Of a stretch of DNA of 64,000 nt, positions 31,720 through 40,979 are shown piece after piece. A program made the translations under genes and the position numbers. The notes under the pieces are model-generated. The model saw nothing but the letters and a program-made list of their open reading frames with translations. It was not told the DNA's origin and did no database searches. Positions within the stretch are counted from its first letter, which is position 1, and each line of letters begins with the position of its first letter. Origin of the DNA: Aminobacter sp. AP02 (lineage in GTDB: Bacteria; Pseudomonadota; Alphaproteobacteria; Rhizobiales; Rhizobiaceae); assembly GCF_003148805.1 (NCBI RefSeq), contig NZ_QGGX01000011.1:1-64000 (forward strand), in the 5' to 3' direction.

Positions 31720-32862
31720 ATGCAGTTCATCGATCTCGGCGCACAACGCGAAAGAATCCGCGACCGTCTGAAGGCGGCAATTGACAAGGTCGTCGACGAC
31801 GGCCGCTACATCCTCGGTCCTGAAGTCACCGAGTTCGAAAACCAGCTGGCCAAGTATGTCGGCGTCAAGCATGTCGTGGCCTGCGCCAACGGCACCGACG
31901 CCCTTTTGCTGCCGCTTCTCGCCTCGGGCATCGGCCCCGGCGATGCCGTGTTCGTACCGAGCTTCACCTTCGCCGCCACCGCCGAAGTGGTGGCGCTCGC
32001 CAAGGCCGAGCCGGTGTTCGTCGACATCGAGCCCGACACCTACAACATCGACATCAAAAGCCTCGAAGCCGCGATCGCCATGATCAAGGCGGAAGGCCGT
32101 CTCAAGCCGAAGGCGATCATACCGGTCGATCTGTTCGGCATTGCAGCCGACTATGCCGCGATCGACGCCATCGCCAAGCGGGAGAACCTCCTGGTCATCG
32201 AAGACGCCGCCCAGTCGATCGGCGGCTCGCAGGACGGCAAGATGTGCGGCGCATACGGCCATGTCGCATCCACCAGCTTCTACCCGGCCAAGCCGTTGGG
32301 CTGCTACGGCGACGGCGGCGCGATGTTCACCAACGACGACGCGTTCGCAGCGCGCCTGCGCTCCTTCGCCTTCCACGGCAAGGGCGAGACCCAGTACGAC
32401 AACATCCATGTCGGCCTGAATTCGCGGCTCGACACGCTGCAGGCCGCGATCCTGATTGAAAAGCTTGCCATCCTCGAAGACGAGATGCAGGCCCGCGCGG
32501 CTGTCGCAAAGCGTTATGCCGACGGCCTGGGCGACGTCATCAAGGCTGCGCGCGCGCCGGAAGGCGGCCGTTCGGCCTGGGCGCAATATGCCATCGAGGC
32601 CACCGGCCGCGACGGGCTCAAGGCGCACCTGCAGGAGCAGGGCATTCCTTCGGTCATCTACTATGTGAAGCCGCTGCACACCCAGGTCGCCTATCGCGAC
32701 TATCCGCGCGCACCGGGCGGCCTGCCGGTTTCGGAAGCCGTGCCGGGCACGATCCTGTGCTTGCCGATGCATCCCTATCTCAGCGAATCCGACCAGGACA
32801 AGATCATCACCGCGATCCGCAACTATGTCGGCTCGAACTCGGCCAAGATCGCGGCTGAGTAA
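31720..32862 (+). CDS. DegT/DnrJ/EryC1-family sugar-nucleotide aminotransferase
   Basis: This 380-residue PLP enzyme of the DegT family places an amino group on a keto-sugar nucleotide for surface polysaccharide. Visible features are CANGTDALLLPL near residue 55, IEDAAQSIGG with Asp162, and the PLP lysine K191 in STSFYPAKPLGCYGDGG. The shape IDLGAQRERIR...YILGPEV resembles the WbpE/FdtB-type branch. The ATG at 31720 is chosen because the family N-terminus MQFIDL starts there. It is convergent with cysQ. The exact sugar cannot be read from the sequence. Confidence 0.88.
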   Translation: MQFIDLGAQRERIRDRLKAAIDKVVDDGRYILGPEVTEFENQLAKYVGVKHVVACANGTDALLLPLLASGIGPGDAVFVPSFTFAATAEVVALAKAEPVFVDIEPDTYNIDIKSLEAAIAMIKAEGRLKPKAIIPVDLFGIAADYAAIDAIAKRENLLVIEDAAQSIGGSQDGKMCGAYGHVASTSFYPAKPLGCYGDGGAMFTNDDAFAARLRSFAFHGKGETQYDNIHVGLNSRLDTLQAAILIEKLAILEDEMQARAAVAKRYADGLGDVIKAARAPEGGRSAWAQYAIEATGRDGLKAHLQEQGIPSVIYYVKPLHTQVAYRDYPRAPGGLPVSEAVPGTILCLPMHPYLSESDQDKIITAIRNYVGSNSAKIAAE

Positions 32863-32877
32863 GCGGCGATTTTCTGA

Positions 32878-33732
32878 TCAGAAGATGAAGGCCGGGTCGA
32901 TGATCCGGCCGCTCGAGACAAAATGCGGATTGGCGAAATCCGCATCGTCCGCCTGGTTGCGCTTGCCATAAACCAGCGGCTTGCCATCGAGCGTATGGGT
33001 GCTTCCACCCGCGGCGCGCAGTACCGCATCGCCAGCTGCCGTATCCCATTCCATCGTCCTGCCGAAGCGCGGATAGAGGTCTGCCTCGCCGGCCGCCACC
33101 AGGCAGAATTTCAGAGACGAACCCACCGAAACGATTTCGGCGGCCGAAACCTTCTTGATGAAGGCATCGGTCTCGGGCGTGCGGTGCGAACGGCTGGCAA
33201 CAATGGTCAGCGGCTGACGTCCCTCGCGCACGTGAATGCGATGGCGCTCCGAGACGGGCTTGCCGTCGCGAGCCTCGAAAGCCTCCGCTCTGCCTGGACG
33301 ACCGGAGAAGAAGCGGCCGGTGCACGGCGCATATACCACGCCGATCTTAGGCGCGCCGTCCCTGATCAGTGCGATGTTGACGGTGAAATCGGTGTGGCGC
33401 CTGACGAACTCCTTGGTGCCATCAAGCGGGTCGACGAGAAAGAACGTCCTGCCGAGCTCAGGCGGAACTACGCCTTCGGCTGTCTCTTCCTCGGCGACAC
33501 AGGGCACGTCGGGAAAGGCCGCGCGCAGGCCTTCGAGTATCACGTGCTCGGCGGCACGATCGGCCTGGGTGACAGGCGAAGCGTCCGCCTTGTCGGTTAC
33601 CGTGATCCCGGAATGAAAGACCTCCATCACCGCGCGCCCCGCGTCGAGCGCAAGGCGTTCGAGCAGTTCGAGGATCGCCGCGTCAGATGCCGCCGCCGTC
33701 GTCGTATTGACGTTCTGCAAGGTCACGCTCAT
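32878..33732 (-). CDS. cysQ: 3'(2'),5'-bisphosphate nucleotidase CysQ
   Basis: CysQ removes the 3'-phosphate from PAP, the by-product of sulfotransferases and PAPS reductases. The 284-residue inositol-monophosphatase-fold protein shows the metal-binding EEE at 81-83, DPLDGTKEF at 101-109 and [16 protein letters not shown] near residue 228. Its start at 33732 lies inside the last 50 bases of cysNC in another frame; no later start keeps the conserved N-terminal helix. The overlap makes cotranscription with cysD-cysNC likely. Confidence 0.9.
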   Translation of the reverse strand: MSVTLQNVNTTTAAASDAAILELLERLALDAGRAVMEVFHSGITVTDKADASPVTQADRAAEHVILEGLRAAFPDVPCVAEEETAEGVVPPELGRTFFLVDPLDGTKEFVRRHTDFTVNIALIRDGAPKIGVVYAPCTGRFFSGRPGRAEAFEARDGKPVSERHRIHVREGRQPLTIVASRSHRTPETDAFIKKVSAAEIVSVGSSLKFCLVAAGEADLYPRFGRTMEWDTAAGDAVLRAAGGSTHTLDGKPLVYGKRNQADDADFANPHFVSSGRIIDPAFIF

Positions 33733-35620
33733 TCAACCAGCTCTCGACCGCCTCGACCATCTCCTCAGGCGTCTTGCCGAGGGTCTGGAGATGAATCTCA
33801 GGATTCTCCGGAGTTTCATAGGGTGAATCGACGCCGGTGAAATTCTTGATCGCACCGGCCAGGGCACGCGCATAAAGCCCTTTGGGGTCGCGCTTGGCGC
33901 ATTCCTCGAACGGCGTGTCGACAAAGACCTCGACGAACTCGCCCTGCCCCATCATCTCGCGCGCCATGCGACGCTCGGCACGGAAGGGCGAAATGAACGA
34001 CACGATGACGATCAGGCCGGCGTCGGCCATCAGCTTGGCGACTTCGGCGACCCGACGGATATTTTCGACCCGGTCTTCGTCGGTGAAGCCGAGATCCCGG
34101 TTGAGGCCGTGGCGGACATTGTCGCCATCGAGCACGTAGGTGTGGCGGCCGGCCGCGTGCAGCTTCTTTTCCAGAAGGTTGGCGACCGTCGACTTGCCGG
34201 AGCCTGACAGGCCGGTGAACCAGAGTACCGAAGGCCGCTGGTTCTTGAGGTCGGCACGAGCCTTGCGCGACACGTCGAGCGACTGCCAGTGGATGTTCTC
34301 GGACCGGCGCAGCGCATGCACGATCATGCCGGCACCGACGGTGGCATTGCTGATCCGGTCGATCAGGATGAAAGCGCCGGTGGTGCGATTGTCGGCGAAG
34401 CTGTCAAAGGCAACAGGCGACTGGACCGAGACATTGCAGACGCCGACCTCGTTCATCTCCAGCGACTTCGCCGCTTCATGAGCAAAGTCGTTGACGTTGA
34501 TACGGTACTTGAGCTCGGTAATTGTGGCACTCGCCTGGTCGGTCTCGGTGCGCAGGATATAGGAGCGGCCGGGCAGCAGCGCGTTTTCGTCGAACCACAC
34601 GACATTGGCAGCGAACTGGTCGGCGACATGCGGTCGCGCGTCAGGGGTCACAAGCACATTGCCGCGCGAAACCTCGACCTCGTCATCGAGCACCAGCGTG
34701 ATCGCCTGGCCTGCAACCGCCGTCCGCAGGTCGCCGCCATGGGCAACGATGCGCTTGACCGTCGAGGGCTTGCCCGACTTCGCGACGACGATCTCGTCGC
34801 CCTGCGAGATTGAGCCTGAGGCAATGGTTCCGGCAAAGCCGCGGAAATCGAGATTGGGCCGGTTCACATATTGCACCGGAAAGCGGAACGGACGCGCGAC
34901 CGCCTCTTCCTCGACCACCACGGTTTCGAGATGCTCGATGAGCGTCGGGCCGGAGTACCAGCCCATCTTGTCCGAGCGCCGCATGACGTTGTCGCCAAAG
35001 CGCGCCGACATCGGGATCGGCACGATCGACTTGAAGCCGAGGCTCTCGGCAAAGACCGCATATTCAGCTGTGATGCGTTCGAACACCTTCTGGTCGAAAC
35101 CGACGAGATCGATCTTGTTGACGGCAACGACAATGTTCCTGATGCCGAGCAACGAGGCGATGATCGAGTGGCGCCGGGTCTGGCGCAGCACCCCTTGGCG
35201 CGCGTCGACCAGGACGATGGCGAGATCGGCCGTCGAAGCGCCCGTCGCCATGTTTCGCGTGTACTGTTCGTGGCCGGGCGTATCGGCGACGATGAACTTG
35301 CGCTTGGGAGTGGCAAAGAAGCGATAGGCAACGTCGATGGTGATGCCCTGTTCGCGCTCGGCCTCCAAGCCGTCGACGAGCAGCGCGAAATCGACGTCCT
35401 CGCCTGTCGTGCCATGCTTGCGCGAGTCACGTTCTAGTGCTGCCAGTTGATCCTCGAAGATCTGCTTGGTGTCGGACAGCAGCCGGCCGATCAGCGTCGA
35501 CTTGCCGTCATCCACCGAACCGCAGGTCAGGAAGCGCAGGAGCGATTTCTGCTCTTGCGCTGCGAGGTAATCGCGGACGCTTTCGGCGGGCTCGATCGTG
35601 GTGGCCATGGCGTGGCGCAT
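33683..35620 (-). CDS. cysN: Bifunctional sulfate adenylyltransferase subunit 1 / APS kinase (CysN-CysC)
   Basis: This 645-residue protein fuses the GTPase subunit of ATP sulfurylase to APS kinase and so makes PAPS with CysD. The N-terminal part has the GTPase loop GSVDDGKS at 34-41, [17 protein letters not shown] and NKIDLVG. The C-terminal kinase domain has its own P-loop GLSGSGKS at 470-477, [16 protein letters not shown] and [10 protein letters not shown]. This is the NodQ-type layout. The ATG at 35620 comes two bases after the cysD stop; the longer open frame upstream is only antisense-like overlap with cysD. Confidence 0.94.
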   Translation of the reverse strand: MRHAMATTIEPAESVRDYLAAQEQKSLLRFLTCGSVDDGKSTLIGRLLSDTKQIFEDQLAALERDSRKHGTTGEDVDFALLVDGLEAEREQGITIDVAYRFFATPKRKFIVADTPGHEQYTRNMATGASTADLAIVLVDARQGVLRQTRRHSIIASLLGIRNIVVAVNKIDLVGFDQKVFERITAEYAVFAESLGFKSIVPIPMSARFGDNVMRRSDKMGWYSGPTLIEHLETVVVEEEAVARPFRFPVQYVNRPNLDFRGFAGTIASGSISQGDEIVVAKSGKPSTVKRIVAHGGDLRTAVAGQAITLVLDDEVEVSRGNVLVTPDARPHVADQFAANVVWFDENALLPGRSYILRTETDQASATITELKYRINVNDFAHEAAKSLEMNEVGVCNVSVQSPVAFDSFADNRTTGAFILIDRISNATVGAGMIVHALRRSENIHWQSLDVSRKARADLKNQRPSVLWFTGLSGSGKSTVANLLEKKLHAAGRHTYVLDGDNVRHGLNRDLGFTDEDRVENIRRVAEVAKLMADAGLIVIVSFISPFRAERRMAREMMGQGEFVEVFVDTPFEECAKRDPKGLYARALAGAIKNFTGVDSPYETPENPEIHLQTLGKTPEEMVEAVESWLNERDLAERQYDDGGGI

Positions 35621-35622
35621 TC

Positions 35623-36528
35623 TCAGAAATACCCTTCGCGCTTCTTCTTTTCCATCGAACCGGCTTCGTCGCGGTCGATGAGGCGTCCCTGCCGCTCGGA
35701 TGTGCGGGCAGTCAGCATCTCGCTGACAATGCCTTCGAGGCTGTCCGCATCGGATTCGATCGCCCCGGTCAGCGGGTAGCAGCCGAGCGTGCGGAAGCGC
35801 ACAAGCTTGTTTTCCACCACCTCGCCGGGATGCAGCTTCATGCGGTCGTCGTCGCGCAGGATCAGCATTCCGTCGCGCTCGACCACTGGCCGGTGCTTGG
35901 CAAAATAGAGCGGCACGATCGGGATGTTTTCCTGCAAGATGTACTGCCAGATATCGAGCTCGGTCCAATTGGAGAGCGGGAAGACGCGGATCGATTCACC
36001 CGGGGAAACGCGGGTATTGAAGATCTTCCACATTTCCGGGCGCTGGTTCTTCGGGTCCCACGCATGCTGGGCGTTGCGGAACGAGAAGATGCGCTCCTTG
36101 GCTCGCGACTTTTCCTCGTCGCGGCGGGCACCGCCAAATGCCGCGTCGAAGCCGTATTTGTCGAGCGCCTGGCGCAAGCCGACCGTCTTCATGACGTGGG
36201 TATGCGTGTTCGAGCCGTGGTCGAATGGATTGATATTATCGCGGACGCCGTCAGGGTTGACGTGGACGAGCAGGTCGAAGCCGAGCTCGCGCGCCATGGC
36301 ATCGCGGAACTCGATCATCTCGCGGAATTTCCAGGTCGTGTCGACGTGGAGGAACGGAAATGGCGGCTTGGCCGGATAGAATGCCTTCATCGCCAGATGC
36401 AGCAGGACCGAGGAATCCTTTCCCACGGAATAGAGCATCACAGGCTTGGTAAAAGTGGCGGCGACCTCACGGAATATGTGGATCGCCTCCGCCTCGAGAC
36501 GGTCCAGGTGAGTCAGTCTGGCAAGCAT
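35623..36528 (-). CDS. cysD: Sulfate adenylyltransferase subunit 2 CysD
   Basis: CysD forms APS from ATP and sulfate, driven by GTP hydrolysis on CysN. The 301-residue protein belongs to the PAPS reductase/ATP pyrophosphatase fold. It has the SxGKDS loop [16 protein letters not shown] near residue 34, [19 protein letters not shown] and the conserved C-terminal EREGYF-like KKKREGYF. The ATG at 36528 has GAAGG seven bases upstream; the frame extends to 36603 without family resemblance. It heads cysD-cysNC-cysQ. No sulfite or PAPS reductase gene is adjacent. Confidence 0.93.
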   Translation of the reverse strand: MLARLTHLDRLEAEAIHIFREVAATFTKPVMLYSVGKDSSVLLHLAMKAFYPAKPPFPFLHVDTTWKFREMIEFRDAMARELGFDLLVHVNPDGVRDNINPFDHGSNTHTHVMKTVGLRQALDKYGFDAAFGGARRDEEKSRAKERIFSFRNAQHAWDPKNQRPEMWKIFNTRVSPGESIRVFPLSNWTELDIWQYILQENIPIVPLYFAKHRPVVERDGMLILRDDDRMKLHPGEVVENKLVRFRTLGCYPLTGAIESDADSLEGIVSEMLTARTSERQGRLIDRDEAGSMEKKKREGYF

Positions 36529-36798
36529 TGCAAGGCCTTCGGAAATCGTTCCTGGTCGCGGCTTTGGCGCCGAAATGACCTGTTGCGCGCAGTTTCCTTG
36601 CAAACCGGCGGCGTCTCAAGCAGCACAAGACCAAATTTGAGGGCCTGCCAAGTCAGTTTTGCCCCCTGCACGACGACTACGGGAATGCAATTCCACCGCG
36701 TACGCGATCAGGCTCCAAGCGTGGATAGAGACGCCCGTTTGTCCACGCCCTTCCGCGCGGCCTTATCATTGCACCAAAGCCAACGACAGGAGCCGGCC

Positions 36799-38250
36799 TT
36801 GGACCAAACGACCAATCTGAAGATGCCCTTCATCATGCCGTCGCAGGCACAGAAGCACGTCACCCACAACGAGGCGCTGCTGGCGCTGGATGTCGTGGTG
36901 CAGCTTTCGGTTCTCGACCGGCACATGGCCGCGCCGCCTGCTTTGCCCGTCGAAGGTGACCGCTACATCGTCGCCGCCGCGGGAGCGGGCGCCTGGACCG
37001 GCAAGAGCGGACAGATAGCAGCCTGGCAAGACGGCGCCTGGGCTTTCCACGTCCCAGCAAAAGGCTGGATCGCCTGGGTGAACGACGAACAGCGCATCTT
37101 CGCCCATGATGGCAGCGCCTGGCAGGATGCGGTGGCGCTCGGAGTCAATCCGGTCGCCATGGTCGGCATCAATACCACTGCCGATACGGCCAACCGGTTG
37201 TCGGTGAAGAGCCAGGCCGTGCTGTTCGACAATCTGGGCGCGGGACAGCAGGTCAAGATCAACAAGGCCGCCGCCGGCGACAATGGCTCCTTGCTGTTTC
37301 AGACCGGCTATTCGGGCCGAGCAGAGTTCGGCCTAGCTGGCGACGACGATTGGCATGTGAAGGTGTCGCCCGACGGCTCGACCTGGATGGAAGCGCTGAA
37401 GGTCCGCGGCAGCGACGGGCGCGTGCTGCTGCAGCCAGGCCTGGCTCTGACGGACCAGAACCAGGCAGTGGCCAAACATCACGTGCGTGAGATGCTCACC
37501 GGCAACCGCACATACTACGTTCGCACGGATGGGTCAGATGCCAACACAGGGCTCGCCAACACGGCCGGCGGCGCGCTCATGACCATCCAGAAGGCCCTCG
37601 ACGTCGCAGCAAGTCTCGACCTTGCCGGTTTCACCGTCACCATCCAGATTGGCGACGGAACCTACAGCGGCGCGCTGACCATTCCGGTTACGGTAGGCCA
37701 GGCGAGCGCATCGGCCCTGGTTCTCGCCGGCAACAGCGGCGCGCCCGCCAGCGTCATCATCTCCACCACCGCGTCCAGCGCCATCACTGCTCCAGCGGGC
37801 ACGCACTGTCTGCTCAAGGGCCTGAAGGTCAGGACGGCCACCAGCGGGTTTGGCCTGGATGCCGACGGCGGCACGATCCAGTTCCAGAATGTCAGGTTCG
37901 GCGCCTGCGCCCAGGGCCACATCATGAGCCAGAACAACGGTGCCGTGACCGCCACCGGCAACTACGCCATTACCGGACCCTCGCCGATCCATTGGAGCAC
38001 GCGCAGCGGCGGAGCGATCACCACCGAAGGCCGTACGGTCACGTTTGTCGGCACGCCGGCTTTCGCGACGGCCTTCGCGTCCTGCCAGAACGGCAATATT
38101 AGCTGTGGCGGCATGACCTTCAACGGTGCGGCTACGGGAACTCGCTACAACACCAGCCTCAACGGCGTGATCAACACGGTCGGCGGCGGCGCGACCTATC
38201 TGCCGGGCAATGCTGTCGGTAGCACCGTAACGGGAGCGCAGTATGCCTGA
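36799..38250 (+). CDS. DUF2793 protein with beta-helix, tail-spike-like C-terminus
   Basis: The 483-residue protein begins with a DUF2793 module (about residues 1-125: MPFIMPSQAQKHVTHNEALL, GDRYIVAAAGAGAWTGKSGQ, AKGWIAWVNDEQ, each a family landmark). Such modules occur in phage and gene-transfer-agent-like structural proteins. The middle (about 125-235) is of unknown kind. The C-terminal 240 residues begin TYYVRTDGSDANTGLAN and continue with short repeating beta strands, as in right-handed beta-helix pectate-lyase folds. A TTG start at 36799 fits AGGAG six bases upstream; the frame is open for 1.3 kb before it, but that is antisense to cysD and cysN. No phage genes adjoin. Function is unknown. 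Confidence 0.8.
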   Translation: MDQTTNLKMPFIMPSQAQKHVTHNEALLALDVVVQLSVLDRHMAAPPALPVEGDRYIVAAAGAGAWTGKSGQIAAWQDGAWAFHVPAKGWIAWVNDEQRIFAHDGSAWQDAVALGVNPVAMVGINTTADTANRLSVKSQAVLFDNLGAGQQVKINKAAAGDNGSLLFQTGYSGRAEFGLAGDDDWHVKVSPDGSTWMEALKVRGSDGRVLLQPGLALTDQNQAVAKHHVREMLTGNRTYYVRTDGSDANTGLANTAGGALMTIQKALDVAASLDLAGFTVTIQIGDGTYSGALTIPVTVGQASASALVLAGNSGAPASVIISTTASSAITAPAGTHCLLKGLKVRTATSGFGLDADGGTIQFQNVRFGACAQGHIMSQNNGAVTATGNYAITGPSPIHWSTRSGGAITTEGRTVTFVGTPAFATAFASCQNGNISCGGMTFNGAATGTRYNTSLNGVINTVGGGATYLPGNAVGSTVTGAQYA

Positions 38251-38262
38251 CCGGTCGCTTCG

Positions 38263-39270
38263 CTACTGGACGCGGTAATACCTGCCGTACCAATCGACGA
38301 AGCGGACCAATCCCTCTTCGATCGGCGTGTGTGGAAGCTCGCCGATCAATGCTTCGAGGTCGCTCACGTCAGCCCAGGTGCTCAGTACGTCGCCCGGCTG
38401 CAGCGGCATGAAATTCTTCACCGCCTCGCGGCCCGTAGCGCGTTCGAGAACACGGATCATCTCCATCAGATGTTCCTTGCGGCGATTGCCGATATTCATC
38501 ACCCGGTGCGGCGCCCAGCTGCCCGACGCACCGCCGGCTGCGATGTCATAGTCTGGATCGGCCCTGGGCGGCAGGTCGATCACGCGAACGATGCCTTCGA
38601 CGATGTCGTCGACGTAGGTGAAGTCGCGGTACATGTCGCCGCCATTGTAGATGTCGATGGTCTCCCCGGCGAAGATGGCGCGGGTGAACTTGTAGTAGGC
38701 CATGTCTGGCCGCCCCAAGGGGCCGTAAACCGTGAAGAAACGCAGACCGGTTGCCGGCACGCCGAACAGATGGCTGTAGGTATGCGCCATCAACTCGTTG
38801 GCTTTCTTGGTCGCCGCATACAGGCTGACCGGATGGTCGACGCCGTCGCGCGGCGAATAGGGCTGCTTCTTGTTGCCGCCATAGACCGAGCTCGACGAGG
38901 CATAGATCAGGTGTTTCGGCGGCATCGCCCGGCAGTTTTCGAGGATGTTGAGAAAACCCGTGATGTTGGCGTCGACATAGGCCTGGGGATGATCGAGCGA
39001 GTAACGCACCCCGGCCTGTGCCGCGAGGTTGATGACGACCTCGGGACGGCACTCGAATGCCGATTTCACCGCCGCCGCATCGGCGAGATCAGCCTGGATG
39101 AGGCGGAAATCCCCATGTTCGGCGAGCACGTCGAGACGCGAGCGCTTGAGCGAGGTGTCGTAGTAGTCGGTGACGCTGTCAAAACCAACGACATCATGGC
39201 CCTCGGCTAGAAGTCGCCTGGCGACATGGAAACCGATGAAGCCAGCCGCGCCCGTGACAAGAACAGTCAT
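38263..39270 (-). CDS. lpsL: UDP-glucuronate 4-epimerase (LpsL type)
   Basis: This 335-residue extended short-chain dehydrogenase converts UDP-glucuronate to UDP-galacturonate for lipopolysaccharide or capsule. It shows the NAD loop GAAGFIG at 7-13, the catalytic Ser in SSSSVYGGNKKQPYS near 125-140, and Tyr151/Lys155 in YAATKK. NLAAQAGVRYSLDHPQAYVDAN is typical of the glucuronate epimerase branch (split here only for naming). It ends 12 bases from the DUF2793 gene on the other strand. An ordinary UDP-glucose 4-epimerase is less likely given the branch motifs. Confidence 0.88.
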   Translation of the reverse strand: MTVLVTGAAGFIGFHVARRLLAEGHDVVGFDSVTDYYDTSLKRSRLDVLAEHGDFRLIQADLADAAAVKSAFECRPEVVINLAAQAGVRYSLDHPQAYVDANITGFLNILENCRAMPPKHLIYASSSSVYGGNKKQPYSPRDGVDHPVSLYAATKKANELMAHTYSHLFGVPATGLRFFTVYGPLGRPDMAYYKFTRAIFAGETIDIYNGGDMYRDFTYVDDIVEGIVRVIDLPPRADPDYDIAAGGASGSWAPHRVMNIGNRRKEHLMEMIRVLERATGREAVKNFMPLQPGDVLSTWADVSDLEALIGELPHTPIEEGLVRFVDWYGRYYRVQ

Positions 39271-39292
39271 GATCTCCGTCTCTTCAAATGCA

Positions 39293-39323
39293 AACGCCCC
39301 GGCCTTTCTAAGGCCGGGGCGTT
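39293..39323 (-). terminator. Terminator hairpin after bioY
   Basis: AACGCCCCGGCCTT at 39293-39306 pairs perfectly with AAGGCCGGGGCGTT at 39310-39323 around a three-base loop. It lies between the bioY stop and the epimerase start on the minus strand. The stem is very stable and short T-rich sequence follows, so it probably ends the bioY transcript. Confidence 0.75.
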
Positions 39324-39351
39324 GCTAAAACCAGTACTCGCTGCTGACTGA

Positions 39352-39945
39352 TCAGCCCTTCTTGGGCAGCAGCGCCCAAACGGCCGGAACAGCCGCGGCA
39401 GCAAGTGCGACCTTGATCAGATCCGGCACGATGAACGGCACGACGCCGAACTGCCAGGACTTTTCAGCACCGATCAGCAGCGACAGCCACGAAAATCCGA
39501 GTGCCATCATGACGACTTCGGCGACGAGCATGGCGCCGAGCATCTTGACGATGCTGCGTCCCCAGCCGCGATCGACGGCCCAGCCAACGATTGCCGCCAT
39601 GGCGACGAAGCCCAGGAGATAGCCACCGGTCGAGCCGAGCATGTAGGCGATGCCGAGGCCCTTCTCAGGCGTGCTCTGGAACACCGGATAGCCCATGGCG
39701 CCCTGCGCCATGTAGAGCAGCAAGGTCGCTACGCCGAGGCGCAGGCCGTAGGCTGCACCGATGCCCAGCACGACGAGAGTCTGCAGCGACATGTCGACTG
39801 GTCCGAGCACGACCTTCGTCTTGGCCGAAGCGATGAGCAGCAGCGAGCCGGCGACAGCCAGGAGAAGCTGGGTCGCCAGGCGCATCGCACCCTTTTCGGG
39901 CAGCGCCGCGGAAACGAGCGCGGTGGAACTGGATGCAACAGCCAT
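39352..39945 (-). CDS. bioY: BioY biotin transporter substrate-binding subunit
   Basis: BioY is the membrane substrate-capture component of the biotin ECF transporter and can work alone or with BioMN. The 197-residue protein has six hydrophobic helices. Conserved features include PVDMSLQTLVVLGIGAAYG near residue 49, the glycine-rich YMLGSTGGYLLGF near 106 and VVPFIVPDLIK near 172. The ATG at 39945 follows AAGGGG by six bases; the frame stays open to 40596, but that part is antisense to the next gene. No bioMN genes adjoin. No clear BioR site was found upstream. Confidence 0.92.
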   Translation of the reverse strand: MAVASSSTALVSAALPEKGAMRLATQLLLAVAGSLLLIASAKTKVVLGPVDMSLQTLVVLGIGAAYGLRLGVATLLLYMAQGAMGYPVFQSTPEKGLGIAYMLGSTGGYLLGFVAMAAIVGWAVDRGWGRSIVKMLGAMLVAEVVMMALGFSWLSLLIGAEKSWQFGVVPFIVPDLIKVALAAAAVPAVWALLPKKG

Positions 39946-40068
39946 GTAAATCCCCTTGTGGTAAGCGCGCCAAAGCGCTGTAGACGTGGTTTTCCCTATA
40001 TTGTCTTCCGTGCTAAGCGGCAAACGAATTTGCCGTTCGCTCCCCGAACTCACAGATATCGGCTGGCC

Positions 40069-40977
40069 ATGTCTCTCGATTTCGACAAACGCTTCGAACC
40101 CGCCTACGGCCAGCCCGTCGCCGTCGCGGACAGCGTTGTGCGGCTCACCGCCAACAATCCGAGCGCTTTCACCTTCCACGGCACCAACAGCTACATCATT
40201 GGCAGCGAAACGCTGGCGATCCTCGACCCCGGCCCCGAAGACGATGCGCATCTCGAGGCGCTGGTCCGCGCCATTGCCGGCCGTCCGGTCAGCCACATCT
40301 TCGTCAGCCACACGCATCGCGACCACTCGCCGCTCGCCTCTCGGCTCAAGGCGCTGACCGGGGCCGTGACGGTCGCCGAAGGGCCGCACCGCTCGGCTCG
40401 TCCATTGCGCATCGGTGAAATCGCACCGCTCGACGCGAGCAGCGACACCGATTTCGTTCCCGACCTGGTCGTTGGCGATGGCCAGGTTGTAGAAGGCGAC
40501 CGCTGGAGCATGCGCGCGGTGCTGACGCCGGGCCATGCGGCGAATCACGCCGCGTTTGCGCTCGAAGGCACAGGCATCCTGTTTTCCGCCGACCACGTGA
40601 TGGCCTGGTCGACCTCGATCGTGGCACCGCCCGACGGGGCGATGTCCGACTACATGGCCTCACTTGAAAAGCTGATCGGACGCGACGACCGCATCTACCT
40701 GCCCGGCCATGGTGGCCCGGTGGTTTCACCGCAGAAATTCGTGCGCGGCCTGAAGGCGCACCGCAAGATACGCGAACGTGCCATCCTCGAACGCCTTGTT
40801 GCAGGCGACTGCTCTATCCCTGATATCGTGCGTGCGATCTATCGCGACACCGACCCCAGGCTTCATGGCGCAGCTGGCCTGTCGGTTCTTGCCCATCTCG
40901 AAGACCTGGTCGGGCGTGGCAAGGCACTCAGCAACGAGGCGCCCGCCATCGACAGCGTCTATTCACCCGCCAGTTGA
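40069..40977 (+). CDS. Metallo-beta-lactamase-fold hydrolase (LACTB2-like)
   Basis: The 302-residue protein has the metal-binding HTHRDH at residues 81-86, a later histidine in LTPGHAANH near 158, the bridging aspartate in FSADHVMAW, and LPGHGGP near 220. A C-terminal helical tail follows the catalytic domain, as in the LACTB2/RNase-type hydrolase subgroup. Substrates of this subgroup are diverse (RNA, thioesters, lactones), so the reaction is unknown. The start ATG at 40069 opens the conserved N-terminus. It is divergent from bioY and its stop lies two bases from the convergent DUF1499 gene. Confidence 0.82.
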   Translation: MSLDFDKRFEPAYGQPVAVADSVVRLTANNPSAFTFHGTNSYIIGSETLAILDPGPEDDAHLEALVRAIAGRPVSHIFVSHTHRDHSPLASRLKALTGAVTVAEGPHRSARPLRIGEIAPLDASSDTDFVPDLVVGDGQVVEGDRWSMRAVLTPGHAANHAAFALEGTGILFSADHVMAWSTSIVAPPDGAMSDYMASLEKLIGRDDRIYLPGHGGPVVSPQKFVRGLKAHRKIRERAILERLVAGDCSIPDIVRAIYRDTDPRLHGAAGLSVLAHLEDLVGRGKALSNEAPAIDSVYSPAS

Positions 40978-40979
40978 CG

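Noticed and set aside
35437-36798. 1.3 kb N-terminal extension of the DUF2793 gene
   Set aside because: It is antisense to cysN and cysD. The DUF2793 module begins right after the TTG at 36799, which has a good ribosome-binding site.
36799-38250. Possible prophage
   Set aside because: Apart from the DUF2793 gene no integrase, capsid, terminase or lysis gene is present, and flanking genes are ordinary metabolism.
39946-40068. BioR operator before bioY
   Set aside because: No TTAT-N2-ATAA-like palindrome was found in the bioY upstream region.
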